From Rivularia sp. PCC 7116 (GTDB lineage Bacteria > Cyanobacteriota > Cyanobacteriia > Cyanobacteriales > Nostocaceae), in assembly GCF_000316665.1 (NCBI RefSeq), contig NC_019678.1, positions 868,001 through 932,000 of the forward strand: a DNA stretch of 64,000 nt. Reading direction: 5' to 3'. The notes under the pieces are model-generated. The model searched no databases and had not been told where the DNA came from. It was given only the letters and a program-made list of their open reading frames with translations. Below are positions 1 to 9,169 of this stretch, one piece after another; within the stretch, counting starts at the first letter, position 1; each line of letters starts with the position of its first letter. The position numbers and the translations under genes are program-made.

Positions 1-1558
1 CTAGTGGATTTCCTATAGAAGCATCTGCTGATGGTCTGTTACCACTTTGTGGGTTAAAAAAGCCATCACCAAGAAATACACTCTCTCCTTCAATTGGATT
101 AGTAATTACAGGTGCGCCAGTCACACTATTAGCGACCTCACCACTAGTTGGTGGTCTGGAGGCACCAAAATTAGCAGTTGCCGTACCACCATCAACACTA
201 AAGAAGTTATCGGCAACTCCGAAAGAAAAGCTACTGTTAAAGTTCTTGGTTCCCAACAAGTTAACGTCGATAATCTTAACGTTAACTGCTACTTGACGAC
301 GACGAACATCAAGCTGAGTTAGCTGAGCCATACCCATTTCAACTTGCTTGGGTGTTCCGACTAAAGTTACGGAGTTAGTACGCTCATCTCCTAAAACTTG
401 TAATCCTCTGAGCAAAGGGTTTGAATCTTGGTAGTCAACACGTTGAGTTTCAATTCTGACTTCTGTAGTACTTTGGGTTTGAGTAATCGAACCTTCAGCA
501 CCACCACCTACAGGTACGGCATTAACGCTAGTAACAAGACGTTCCCGGCTAATTGCACTTTCTGCACCCAAGCCGACCAAAAAATTAAGAGCAACATCAA
601 CCGTTACCTGATTGAGTCGCATATTCCGCATTACCGTATCGCGGGTAGAATTAGGCAAATTAGAGCCGACAAAAATAGTTCTGCCGCTGCGATTTGCTTC
701 TAAACCACTCAACCGCAAGACGTAATTAAACACATCTTGCACTGGTTCGTTTTCAATATCTAAAGAAATAGTTGGACCATCAACCCCACCATTCTCATCC
801 TCTCCACCTTCACCAGCTTGTCCGCTTGTATAAGCCAAGTTTAAATTTGCAGCCCGTGCTAAAAGTGACAATACTTCTCGTACAGGTGCATCTCTCAATA
901 CCAATCGAGGTACGCGCTGTTGTGTTCCTAAATCAATCACACTCGGTGAAGCATCGGTATTAGAAATAGCTATATCTCCTACTGGGGGAGCTACTGCTCT
1001 GGGTAAGAAAGGGGGAGCCTGATTCATGGATTGTCCGGGACCTGCGGGAGGTGCGGGGGTGCCTTCAGGATTAACTTCAGGTGCGGGGGCAGATTGAGCA
1101 ATTTGGTTGTTTTGGGTCGGTTGCGAAGGAGCAGCTGCACTGCTGCCTGTAGAAGGCACCACAGCAAAGGTTAACCCGTTTTGTTTGCGCTCCACAGGTT
1201 GGCTCTCTGGAGCATTACCCGTACCTTTGATTATGACTCGAACGCTATTTGCATCAAGTTGACCGATGGAAACCGAAGCAATTCCATCTGTAGGATTATC
1301 CTGACGAAAACTATTTCCTTGTGGTAAACGTAACTGAGTATTGATAATATCTGCGACTAAAGCATTACCTCTTTTGGTAGTAAAAACTTGCGGACGAGAG
1401 CCATCAGAAGTTTTTAATACAAGATTTACTTTCCCGTCAGCTTCGTTTAATTTGACTTCAGTAATTTTTGTAGTTGCTTGCGCCCAAACCGGTTGAGATA
1501 CCAACAATACAGAAACAGCGGTTCCAAATATAAAACTACTACCGTGAAGTTGTTTCAC
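1..1558 (-). CDS. pilQ: Type IV pilus secretin PilQ (3' part beyond window)
   Basis: Outer-membrane secretin through which the type IV pilus leaves the cell. About 519 codons are visible and the C-terminal secretin domain lies before base 1. I start it at the GTG at 1558, which follows GAGGA at a suitable distance; there is no in-frame ATG just upstream. The N-terminus reads as a signal peptide ending in VWAQA near residue 26. An AMIN-like domain (cell-wall binding) follows over roughly residues 30-125, then a Pro/Gln-rich linker, then the start of the secretin N-domains, where motifs such as RDAPVREVLSLLARAANLNL are typical of PilQ short domains. It is the last gene of pilM-N-O-Q; a 185-bp gap full of heptamer repeats separates it from pilO. 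Family assignment is firm because motif and operon context agree. Confidence 0.93.
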   Translation of the reverse strand, partial: MKQLHGSSFIFGTAVSVLLVSQPVWAQATTKITEVKLNEADGKVNLVLKTSDGSRPQVFTTKRGNALVADIINTQLRLPQGNSFRQDNPTDGIASVSIGQLDANSVRVIIKGTGNAPESQPVERKQNGLTFAVVPSTGSSAAAPSQPTQNNQIAQSAPAPEVNPEGTPAPPAGPGQSMNQAPPFLPRAVAPPVGDIAISNTDASPSVIDLGTQQRVPRLVLRDAPVREVLSLLARAANLNLAYTSGQAGEGGEDENGGVDGPTISLDIENEPVQDVFNYVLRLSGLEANRSGRTIFVGSNLPNSTRDTVMRNMRLNQVTVDVALNFLVGLGAESAISRERLVTSVNAVPVGGGAEGSITQTQSTTEVRIETQRVDYQDSNPLLRGLQVLGDERTNSVTLVGTPKQVEMGMAQLTQLDVRRRQVAVNVKIIDVNLLGTKNFNSSFSFGVADNFFSVDGGTATANFGASRPPTSGEVANSVTGAPVITNPIEGESVFLGDGFFNPQSGNRPSADASIGNPL

Positions 1559-1589
1559 AGTCCATTCCTCACTTTAAATAATTATTAGT

Positions 1590-1742
1590 TATTAATTGTT
1601 ATTTGATAGTTGATGATCCACACCCTCCGGGTGAAAGTTGATAGTTGTTATTGGATAATTGATAGTTGATAGTTGATATATCTCATATTCTTAACTACTA
1701 ACCACTAACTACTAACCACTAACTACTAACTACTAACCACTA
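1590..1742. repeat. Heptameric short tandem repeats between pilO and pilQ
   Basis: Two sets of short repeats lie here: copies of TTGATAG (about 1607-1678) and then a run of CTAACTA/CTAACCA heptamers (about 1693-1742). They resemble the STRR repeats described in heterocystous cyanobacteria. They separate two genes of an otherwise tightly packed operon. Confidence 0.8.
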
Positions 1743-1743
1743 A

Positions 1744-2496
1744 CTATTGTTGAGCTTCTTCTTTTTGAGCAGCAGCAACTTCTTCTGGATTCATCGGAAC
1801 CAACGCTTCTAACTTGAATGTTGTAGTTATTGGTGTTGGCCCGGTTCGTCGCGGTTTACCTTCTTCTATGTTTTCAGGCTCCAATTCTGATTCATAGTCT
1901 TTAACAATCAATAGTGGCTGCAAACGTTCTATATTTCGGATGATAGATTGAGTTTGTTCGTAGGTTCCTCTAATTACAACTTCGGTGCTATTACGCTTGA
2001 GCTTTCCATCAACTTCTGCACCTAAAGAACCATCAACTACTGGTTGTGTCCCTTCAGAATCTGGAGCGAATTTTTGTAATTTTGCTTTGACTGCATTACT
2101 ACCTAATTGAGCATTACCTGCCTCTATTAAGCGATTTAAATCTATCAACAAGGTATCTAAAGTTTTCTCGTTAGCGAATACACCTAATACTTGAGATTGT
2201 TGTCTTTTAGACTTTGCTAATTTTGCATTAAGCTCGTCGATGCTTTGTAGCTTAGCTTCTTTGCCTTGAATGTCTATTTCAAGTTGTTCTTTGGTACCTT
2301 TTTTCTCAGTAAAAGTTTCCCAAGCTGGCATGACAATATTTAAGAGCATGTAGCCTGCTCCTGCAAGCCCTAATACCCCAATCAAGATACCGCTAACAAT
2401 AGGAGTAAAAGTTATACCAAATACAACCGGATAAGCTGAAGATGATTCTTCTTCAAACTCCGAGCCTTCAAAATTCATTTCATCGCTAAATGTCAT
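1744..2496 (-). CDS. pilO: Type IV pilus inner-membrane alignment protein PilO
   Basis: 250 residues. PilO forms the inner-membrane alignment complex with PilN, linking cytoplasmic PilM to the outer-membrane secretin. The sequence shows an acidic cytoplasmic N-tail (residues 1-22), one hydrophobic transmembrane segment (about 34-56), a coiled-coil stretch (about 60-105) and a periplasmic domain ending in a Glu/Ala/Gln-rich tail. This is the usual PilO layout, with a longer cytoplasmic tail than the proteobacterial proteins. Its ATG overlaps the pilN stop by four bases (ATGA), which implies translational coupling. Assignment rests on topology, length and position between pilN and pilQ. Confidence 0.9.
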   Translation of the reverse strand: MTFSDEMNFEGSEFEEESSSAYPVVFGITFTPIVSGILIGVLGLAGAGYMLLNIVMPAWETFTEKKGTKEQLEIDIQGKEAKLQSIDELNAKLAKSKRQQSQVLGVFANEKTLDTLLIDLNRLIEAGNAQLGSNAVKAKLQKFAPDSEGTQPVVDGSLGAEVDGKLKRNSTEVVIRGTYEQTQSIIRNIERLQPLLIVKDYESELEPENIEEGKPRRTGPTPITTTFKLEALVPMNPEEVAAAQKEEAQQ

Positions 2497-3257
2497 TTTT
2501 GAAAGACTCCCGTTTTTTGCAAACTACGAATTCTATTTACTAATCCTCTTGCGCCTTTTTGATCCAGTTCCCGCATTAATTCAGAAGCAGGAACGTCAGT
2601 AAGTTGAGAAACAATAGTGTATTTAACTACCTTTGGAGGAACATAGTTTACTCCCTCTGGAATTCCTTGTGGCAATTCACCATCAACTAGTTCTGCTGAA
2701 ACTATTTTTCCTTCCGAAGATTTGAAAAATGGAGATTGCTGTAAGGAAAGTAAGAAATCATTAACATCATTAAAAGAGCGAGCAGAACCGCTAATTTCTA
2801 TTCCTCCGGCAGGATTTGGTATTGAGCCAGCTTCCGCCGCAGCTTCGGGTGCAATTTGCTTAACGGTTTCAATTCGCACTCTTACGGGAATGCGATCGCG
2901 CAAAACTTGCAGCATTGCCGACCAAGGTTTAATTTGGTCAAAAACGCTAACCAAAGCTTGATTTTCAGCCTGAATAGCCGCTATTTCTTGCTCTTTTTGG
3001 TTAATGTCGCCTAATTTAGCTTCTAATTCTTGATTTTTACTCTCTAATTCTGCAATTTCTTCGTCAATGTTGGCGTTTTGGCTGTTGACGTATAATAAAC
3101 CGGCTCCTAATAAACCAGGAAGAATTACAGCTATCGCTACACCAATATAAATCGGTGTCATACCTCCAGCTGGAATTGCAATAGATTTCTTTTGAGCAGG
3201 TTGGTTTCCCTGATGAGTGGGACGGTCTTTCAGGAAGTTGACATCTAAGCTGTACAT
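2493..3257 (-). CDS. pilN: Type IV pilus assembly protein PilN
   Basis: 254 residues. It begins with the conserved PilN cytoplasmic motif (MYSLDVNFLKDRP, equivalent to the INLLP motif that docks into PilM). A transmembrane segment lies at about residues 35-57, a Glu/Gln-rich coiled coil at about 58-105, and a periplasmic fold follows. PilN partners PilO in the inner membrane and binds PilM through its N-terminus. The start overlaps the pilM stop by one base (TAATG), so pilM, pilN and pilO are translationally linked. A GCGATCGC (HIP1) octamer occurs inside the gene near 2889. Confidence 0.92.
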   Translation of the reverse strand: MYSLDVNFLKDRPTHQGNQPAQKKSIAIPAGGMTPIYIGVAIAVILPGLLGAGLLYVNSQNANIDEEIAELESKNQELEAKLGDINQKEQEIAAIQAENQALVSVFDQIKPWSAMLQVLRDRIPVRVRIETVKQIAPEAAAEAGSIPNPAGGIEISGSARSFNDVNDFLLSLQQSPFFKSSEGKIVSAELVDGELPQGIPEGVNYVPPKVVKYTIVSQLTDVPASELMRELDQKGARGLVNRIRSLQKTGVFQK

Positions 3258-4366
3258 TATGGAGCACCTCGCATTCCTAACCCAAGTACCGTACCCAAAC
3301 CAGGACGCTGTACAAAGGGGTAATCTTCATCATCTACTTGTAGGGATAGAGCTTGTACGGGGTCTATCTGAGTAGTAGGTAAACTCAAGCGTTGAGTAAA
3401 AAACTCATCTAGCTGTATAAGTCCACCTCCAGAACCTGCAAGTAATATCTGCGCGATCTCTAAGTTCTCAGCCTGATTCAAATAGAAATCGACCGAACGA
3501 CGCAGCTCATCGGTAAGTTCTCCTAACACTCTCAACATGGCAGCCATACCGGGATTTACCTCAGTTACACCTGTTTTGCCGCCTTCCATACTTGAAGCTG
3601 GAATAGTCATTCCTTCTAATAGTTCCATGTCTCTAGATGTAGGTAAATTCATGGCTCTAGATAAGGCTGCTTGCATTTGCTCTGTTCCAATAGGAACGGT
3701 ACGAGAAAACTGTGGAACTCCATTAACAACGATTGCAATTTCAGTGCTGTCGTACTCAATATTTACTAGGACTGCGGCTTCCTGCGGTCCAAACTGGCGT
3801 AGTTGGTCGCGGATTGTCCGAATCAGAGAAAAACTACTAATTTCTAAAACATCAACCTGCAATCCTGCCTGTTCAAAAGTACTTATGTAGGTATCTGTAA
3901 CATCTTTACGGGTTGCGACTAAAAGCACTTGTACCTTTTCGATGCCATCCTCATCTACAAAGTATCCCAACTTTTGATAATCCACATCCGCCTCTTCACG
4001 GGGATAAGGCAGATACAAACCTGCTTCATGATTTAGAACCATTTCCCGTAACTCTTTATCGTCTAATTCTGCAGGTACGGGAATAAGACGCACGATAGAC
4101 TCGCGTCCGGGTACCGCAGTTACAACACGACTCGCTTTGATTTTGCTTTCCAAAAGCGCCTCTTGGATGATTTGTGCCATAGTAGGCGGATCTGCTATTT
4201 GACCATCAATGAAGATGCCTTCTGGAACCGGCACTGAAGTTAAAACATCCAATTTCAAACCTTGGCGCTGCTTGCGTAACTGAGCTACATTCACTCGTTG
4301 TGGTGCAAGCTCGATGCCAACCCCGCTTTTGGATTTCCCAAACAGACTGCTTAAGCCTTTCACCAC
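3257..4366 (-). CDS. pilM: Type IV pilus assembly protein PilM (actin-like ATPase fold)
   Basis: 369 residues. PilM is a cytoplasmic actin-like protein that binds the PilN N-terminus. The phosphate-binding signature is visible near the start (GVGIELAPQRVNVAQL, about residues 16-31), and a second nucleotide-binding glycine stretch (LAGSGGG) appears near residue 310. The start is GTG at 4366; a second GTG follows at once at 4363, so either may be used. It is the first gene of the pil operon. A 966-bp AT-rich intergenic region lies upstream and must hold the operon promoter unless there is a distant one. Confidence 0.93.
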   Translation of the reverse strand: MVKGLSSLFGKSKSGVGIELAPQRVNVAQLRKQRQGLKLDVLTSVPVPEGIFIDGQIADPPTMAQIIQEALLESKIKASRVVTAVPGRESIVRLIPVPAELDDKELREMVLNHEAGLYLPYPREEADVDYQKLGYFVDEDGIEKVQVLLVATRKDVTDTYISTFEQAGLQVDVLEISSFSLIRTIRDQLRQFGPQEAAVLVNIEYDSTEIAIVVNGVPQFSRTVPIGTEQMQAALSRAMNLPTSRDMELLEGMTIPASSMEGGKTGVTEVNPGMAAMLRVLGELTDELRRSVDFYLNQAENLEIAQILLAGSGGGLIQLDEFFTQRLSLPTTQIDPVQALSLQVDDEDYPFVQRPGLGTVLGLGMRGAP

Positions 4367-5332
4367 TGTTTTACTCGTAGGAATACTAAAAGATTAAAAT
4401 CCAAATCTGACTAAAAACTGCTCTTGATATTAGGTAGTAGATTGAGTTATTGATTTTACAAGTTGTTTTAAAAATTTCGCATAGTGTCTTTCACCCCGAT
4501 TGCTGATAAAGATTTTTACTATGGTTATTCAAATTAATTTGTTCAAACAAATAGCTGGCTGTATGCCATAGCTAGTTTTTGATAAATTATGTTGCTTACA
4601 GTCCTTTTATGGATTTGATTGGGGTGTAAAAGTAATTGACTGGCAATTGTATATCAACTCAACCTCAATTAAACGCTTAGTTATTAAGTCTAATTACAAC
4701 TAAGTAAGCAGTTAAAAAAGCATAAAGAAAAACTTTATAAACTATATTTTAATCAAACTGAGAACAAAATATTAACAGAGATTTTGATATAGATGCCACT
4801 ATGAGTTATGGGCATCATCATCAAAGTTTGTTTTTGGTTTCAGAGTGCAAAACGCTTACCTAGTGAATATTTAACTCAATGAAGGCTATTCTTACTCTCA
4901 CAAAAAAGACGTTAAGAAAATTATGCTTTTGTCAGCGATAAATATGGCATATCCCAATATCTCAATGATGCAGTTAATTAGTTATAACATCGATTAATTA
5001 AAGCAATTATGTATCATAAATGTACTCAGTGCTTACACTAGATTAATAAATATCGTGCAAAGTATAAACAAATTTTTTAGTCAGTATGTTTGACTATTGA
5101 ATTTTCTATTCGATAAAGATTTAAAATATATATAGTAAACATACTAGTATTTACTCCGACTTTTTACGGATAATTAAACCCTAATTTATTGTCAGTAATT
5201 AAATAAAACAAAAATATTCAACTAATTTATTTACAATTTGTTATCAATTGATGGGATAATCAGTAATTTTACGAGTGAAATAGAATATTATTTTTTTGCA
5301 TCAGTGATTTTAATGAATTCAGCAAGCCCTAT
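4367..5332. other. AT-rich intergenic region between pilM and folC
   Basis: 966 bp with no reading frame that looks coding on either strand and no GC-rich hairpin. It should contain the pilM promoter at its left end and the folC 3' end region at its right end. I could not identify a convincing small RNA or terminator by eye. Confidence 0.5.
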
Positions 5333-6628
5333 TTATTTTTTTAAAAAACTTCCTACCAAATAAAGCGAGCCACATAAAACAAGCAAATGTGGATTTGAGC
5401 TAAAAGCCTTAGAAAAAGCTGATGTCAAGTCAGAATCTGTTTGGCATAAACTTAATCCCGGACAAATATTCTGCGCTAATTTTGCTAATTCACCCTCGTC
5501 AGCAGAACTATGGTCTGGTACGGGTACCAAATACAATTCATCATTTGGTCGCAATAAAGTTTTCAAAACTTCATCATGTTCTTTTGTGGAAAGCATCCCC
5601 ATTACCCAAGCAACCCTAACTTGAGGTTGATTTGATTGAGCAACTACCCTATCAACGTAACTCCTTAATGCTTCTGCTGCGGCTTTATTGTGGGCACCAT
5701 CAATTAGTAATTCGTGTCCGTTCCAAGTACTCCACTGCATTCTTCCGGGCCACTTAGTTTTTGCAATACCTTGAATAATTGCTTCTTCAGATATTTCCCA
5801 GCCTTGCTGTTGCATTATTTCTAAAGCGGTTATAGCTAAAGCAGAATTAATTAGCTGTACTTCTCCTTGAAGCGGTAAAGAATATTTGATCGATTTGCTA
5901 ATTGTTAACTGGGGGTTATTTTTATCTTCTGTCTCTATTAGAGCCAAACCATCGCCAATTTCTCTTGCTGGGGATGGTTTAATTACCGGACATTGCAATT
6001 TATTTGCATATTGCCGTACTACCGATTCAGCTTCTTCTGGTAATTGTCCGATAATGGCAGGGCATCCAGCCTTAAGAATACCTGCTTTTTCTTTGGCGAT
6101 CGCACTGATTGTAGAACCTAATTGTTGCATATGGTCGCGGCTGATAGAGCTAATAATAGTTACTAAAGGTTTTTTACAAACATTAGTAGCATCCAAGCGT
6201 CCTCCCAATCCAACTTCTACCACTGCCACATCAACCTTCTGCTCAGCAAAATACAACCAAGCTGCGGCAGTAAATACTTCAAACTGAGTCGGTGATTCTT
6301 CTTGAGAATCAATCGCTTCTTGTACCTGTATTAGTAAATTAGCAAGTTCGGATGAAGAAATTTGCTGTTCGTTTAAGCAAATCCGCTCCGTCCAATCAAC
6401 TAAGTGAGGTGAAGTATAGCGTCCCGTTTTATATCCAGCCTCGGTTAAAACTGAAGATAAATAAGCGCAAACAGAACCTTTGCCATTTGTTCCTGCAACG
6501 TGAATTACCCGAACTTGATTCTGTGGATTACCAAGATTTCTCAGAAGCTTCTCAATGCGCTCCAATCCTAGATGAACCCCAAACCGTTTGCGAGGCTGTA
6601 GTAAAGAATCTATATCCATTTTCATCAA
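5333..6628 (-). CDS. folC: Folylpolyglutamate synthase / dihydrofolate synthase FolC
   Basis: 431 residues. This Mur-ligase-family enzyme adds glutamate to dihydropteroate and to folates, using ATP. The P-loop GTNGKGS stands at residues 47-53. The SRDHMQQLG stretch and the later KEKAGI motif are typical of FolC, and the C-terminal domain carries LLIDGAHN near residue 312. Length is normal for a bacterial FolC. The first codons are Met-Met-Lys-Met, so the exact start may be a few codons further in. It stands alone on the minus strand, with psbY and a gamma-CA gene upstream in the same direction. Confidence 0.95.
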   Translation of the reverse strand: MMKMDIDSLLQPRKRFGVHLGLERIEKLLRNLGNPQNQVRVIHVAGTNGKGSVCAYLSSVLTEAGYKTGRYTSPHLVDWTERICLNEQQISSSELANLLIQVQEAIDSQEESPTQFEVFTAAAWLYFAEQKVDVAVVEVGLGGRLDATNVCKKPLVTIISSISRDHMQQLGSTISAIAKEKAGILKAGCPAIIGQLPEEAESVVRQYANKLQCPVIKPSPAREIGDGLALIETEDKNNPQLTISKSIKYSLPLQGEVQLINSALAITALEIMQQQGWEISEEAIIQGIAKTKWPGRMQWSTWNGHELLIDGAHNKAAAEALRSYVDRVVAQSNQPQVRVAWVMGMLSTKEHDEVLKTLLRPNDELYLVPVPDHSSADEGELAKLAQNICPGLSLCQTDSDLTSAFSKAFSSNPHLLVLCGSLYLVGSFLKK

Positions 6629-6761
6629 ATCTAAAAGTTAAAGGTTAGGGGTTAGAAACTAAGATTTAAGAGCCAGCAAAAACTAGCAAGTCATGAAGCC
6701 GGTTTCGTATCCTACCTCTTCTCAATAACAAGTCCCTAATTTCTAAATTTCTAAATAAATT

Positions 6762-6796
6762 AAACCGACTGTTTTATGAAAGAAAACAGCCGGTTT
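6762..6796 (-). terminator. Rho-independent terminator of psbY
   Basis: Inverted repeat AAACCG-A-CTGTTTT / AAAACAG-C-CGGTTT with a 6-7-nt loop. On the minus strand it is followed by a T-rich stretch. It lies just behind the psbY stop at 6818 and before folC, so psbY is probably a separate transcript. Confidence 0.75.
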
Positions 6797-6817
6797 CTGG
6801 CGAAAATTATGAAATAA

Positions 6818-6943
6818 TTACGCTTCTTTATTTAAAAAAGTTTGCAGTTGTCTTAATGCAGCAGCCCCGATATTAAACAACGCCCAACCAGCAGCAATAG
6901 CTAAAGGTGCTACAACAATCAATATACGAGTATCAATGTTCAT
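6818..6943 (-). CDS. psbY: Photosystem II protein Y (PsbY)
   Basis: A 41-residue protein. One transmembrane helix occupies about residues 7-25, followed by the strongly conserved PsbY tail motif [11 protein letters not shown] (residues 24-34) and a basic/polar end. PsbY is a small peripheral thylakoid subunit of photosystem II near cytochrome b559. ATG at 6943 is preceded by an AG-rich stretch (AAGAGGGG) about 8 nt upstream that can serve as a ribosome binding site. A hairpin terminator follows the stop codon. Recognition rests on the tail motif, length and membrane segment. Confidence 0.92.
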   Translation of the reverse strand: MNIDTRILIVVAPLAIAAGWALFNIGAAALRQLQTFLNKEA

Positions 6944-7121
6944 ATGTACAACCCCTCTTTTAGGTGAAATTTTAAGTTTTATCAACTGGTCTCATTTTTA
7001 TTTTTAGCTGAATTGGCAAATTTTTCTACCCCTGCATGTAAAGAATGTTTACAGATTCTGCTAAAACTTAGCAGCCAACAGCGATTGCTTAGGAGTTTGA
7101 ATTATGAGAATTCTTCATGAC

Positions 7122-7649
7122 TCATTCTTTAACAAAGCCTAAATCCGTACCTTTGCCAGCATGAACTAAAGCCAATTTTTGATAGCGCTTAGCATGTTCG
7201 ATTAATTCTGCTGCTTCTTGAGGAGAATTTTGACGTATTACTTTGCCTGGAACTCCAACGACGAGAGACGAGGGAGGTACATTCTTAGTTACTACTGAAC
7301 CTGCACCAATAATACTGCCGCTTCCTACACGTACTCCATCAAGGATTACTGCACCAATACCGATTAAAGTTCCAGTTTCGATGTATGCAGAATGTACTAC
7401 GGCTCGATGTCCAATGGTAACGTAGTCTTCTAAAATAGTAGGTTTACCTGGATCGCCGTGGAGAATTGCTCCGTCTTGGATATTAGTGTATTTACCAATT
7501 TCAATCCGCTCTACATCAGCTCTAACAACCGCACCGTACCAAATGCTTGCTCCTTCTCCAATGCTAACCGAACCCATCACAACAGCATTTACCGCAATAA
7601 AAGCTGCTGCTGAAATATCGGGAGAAGACCAGTAGGAAGTGGTAGACAC
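7122..7649 (-). CDS. Gamma-carbonic-anhydrase-like hexapeptide-repeat protein
   Basis: 175 residues made almost wholly of left-handed beta-helix hexapeptide repeats ([LIV]-G-x-x-x-x). The three zinc-ligand histidines of gamma-class carbonic anhydrases appear to be present: His64 (LHGD), His81 and His86 (GHRAVVHS). The 81/86 spacing matches that of the archaeal enzyme Cam. The protein is of the short YrdA/PaaY/CaiE type and not the long CcmM type, since it lacks the RbcS-like repeats. Activity cannot be judged by eye, because many family members are inactive as carbonic anhydrases. It is transcribed towards psbY; a small perfect hairpin (7058-7074, CTGCTAA stem) lies just behind its stop. Confidence 0.85.
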   Translation of the reverse strand: MSTTSYWSSPDISAAAFIAVNAVVMGSVSIGEGASIWYGAVVRADVERIEIGKYTNIQDGAILHGDPGKPTILEDYVTIGHRAVVHSAYIETGTLIGIGAVILDGVRVGSGSIIGAGSVVTKNVPPSSLVVGVPGKVIRQNSPQEAAELIEHAKRYQKLALVHAGKGTDLGFVKE

Positions 7650-7982
7650 GATAGAATATAAATATATTGGAGGAACACGCTTTTGTACCCCAACCTTGTA
7701 ATGCTTGGAGTACGACTAGAATACCATGATGTAATTTTGGTAAGTGTTAACGGTTGTTAATACATTTGACAAAACGGATATATCGACCAATTTTTTATGT
7801 CCACAAAAAACTGTAGATTTATCTAGGTCATGCTCTACTAGTAAGATACTTTTTAAGTCAAACCAATTTTAATCGTTTATTAAGTCTAAACCTTGCGCGA
7901 TCGCCTACTTAGAGTAATTGTATTGCAAGTGTAAAATTAAACAAAAAAAGGTGATAAAAATAAAGATGTTTATATACACTTC
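7650..7982. promoter_or_regulatory. Divergent intergenic region between gamma-CA-like gene and TIGR02652-like gene
   Basis: 333 bp between two genes that point away from each other, so promoters for both should lie here. A TTGACA-like hexamer occurs near 7766 and a HIP1-type GCGATCGC near 7898. No riboswitch or RNA gene was recognised. Confidence 0.4.
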
Positions 7983-8498
7983 ATGATGAATCCAGGCTTG
8001 CAGTACCCGATATTTGGTCCCGAGATTCAGTGCCCCCACTGTCGTCAAACTATTCCGGCACTGACATTAACTGATACATATTTATGCCCCCGACACGGGG
8101 CTTTTGAAGCTAATCCGAAAACAAGTGAATTAATTCATCTCCAATCCGGGCGACATTGGCGAAGATGGAAGGATGAATGGTATCGTCAGCATACTCATCC
8201 CGACGGAATTAGATTTGAAATTCACGAAGCCCTCGATAAGCTATATACTCAAGGCTATCGAGCAACTAAGGTGATTATTGCTCGCCGGTATCAGGAATTA
8301 ATGGGCGGTTATTTAGAGCGTAGTTCGCCATGGCGCGGCGGACAAAATTCAGAAGTAACTTCTGCGCGATTGTACGGTTTACCAGTGGATTTTAGCCCCG
8401 AAACTAGTAACGATTCTTGCTGGGAAGTTATAAATTTTGATTTGGAAAAAGAACCTGGCGTTCCGGTACGCTACCCTTACTTCAGATTGTTTGAATAA
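7983..8498 (+). CDS. Conserved cyanobacterial protein (TIGR02652-like), zinc-ribbon-like N-terminus
   Basis: 171 residues. The N-terminal part has CPHC (Cys17, Cys20) and CPRHG (Cys35, His37), which look like a small metal-binding ribbon. The rest is soluble, rich in Trp/Arg/Tyr (for example HWRRWKDEWYRQH) and has no membrane segment. I recall this as the TIGR02652 family of cyanobacterial proteins with unknown function, but could not check it. Translation can begin at the first or second Met of the MMNPG start. It is monocistronic: 92 bp separate it from the next gene on the same strand. Confidence 0.8.
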   Translation: MMNPGLQYPIFGPEIQCPHCRQTIPALTLTDTYLCPRHGAFEANPKTSELIHLQSGRHWRRWKDEWYRQHTHPDGIRFEIHEALDKLYTQGYRATKVIIARRYQELMGGYLERSSPWRGGQNSEVTSARLYGLPVDFSPETSNDSCWEVINFDLEKEPGVPVRYPYFRLFE

Positions 8499-8590
8499 GA
8501 AAGGAATGTTAGGAGTCTTCTTTGCTATAACTCCTAACCTCTGTTTCTAAGCATTTTAGAAATATTGGTCGGAAATTAACAAGATAAAAC

Positions 8591-9031
8591 ATGCATCACG
8601 CTTCTATTAGGACTGCGGATATCCACCAGGCAATCACCTTCTACGAACAATTAGGCTTTACAGTATGCGAACGCTTTACGACAGGTTATACTTTGGCTTG
8701 TTGGATGGAAGGATTGGGGGGAAGGATCGAACTAATTCAAATCCCCGAACCGAAGCCTGCTGCGGATGCATTTGCTGACGAACATTATGTGGGATATTAC
8801 CATTTGTCATTCGATATTACCGAACTTGCATCCGACTTGCCCAGCTGGTTAAATAATGTCAAAGAAAAATTTGCCGCAGCATCTCTCAAGCAGCCAAAAG
8901 TAATACAGCCTTTGAAGGTACTCTTAGAACCAACTCAGCAGCAAATCGGCAGTTGTATCTACGAAGTTGCTTTCATTGCCGATACAGATAACTTACCCCT
9001 AGAATTTATTCGCAATTTAACCACTAAATGA
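8591..9031 (+). CDS. VOC-superfamily (glyoxalase/dioxygenase-like) metalloprotein
   Basis: 146 residues in one vicinal-oxygen-chelate fold. It starts with the family motif HHASIRTADIHQAITFYEQLGF. Candidate metal ligands sit where glyoxalase-type proteins have them: His3, Glu47, His71 and Glu138. The substrate cannot be inferred from sequence; a lactoylglutathione-lyase-like reaction is only one option. No neighbour suggests a pathway. Confidence 0.8.
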   Translation: MHHASIRTADIHQAITFYEQLGFTVCERFTTGYTLACWMEGLGGRIELIQIPEPKPAADAFADEHYVGYYHLSFDITELASDLPSWLNNVKEKFAAASLKQPKVIQPLKVLLEPTQQQIGSCIYEVAFIADTDNLPLEFIRNLTTK

Positions 9032-9169
9032 ATACTTGAAATTAATTACTTTTGTCTGTAGAATAAACACTCTCTGTAGTGTTGCCGAGGCGACAGTTTC
9101 ATCGGGCAGATTAGACTATATTCATGGGAAAAATCTGTAGTCAATTTTACAGATAAATCAAGCAAATAA

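Noticed and set aside
1-1558. Plus-strand open frames antisense to pilQ
   Set aside because: The minus strand encodes a continuous PilQ with signal peptide and AMIN domain, so these are shadows.
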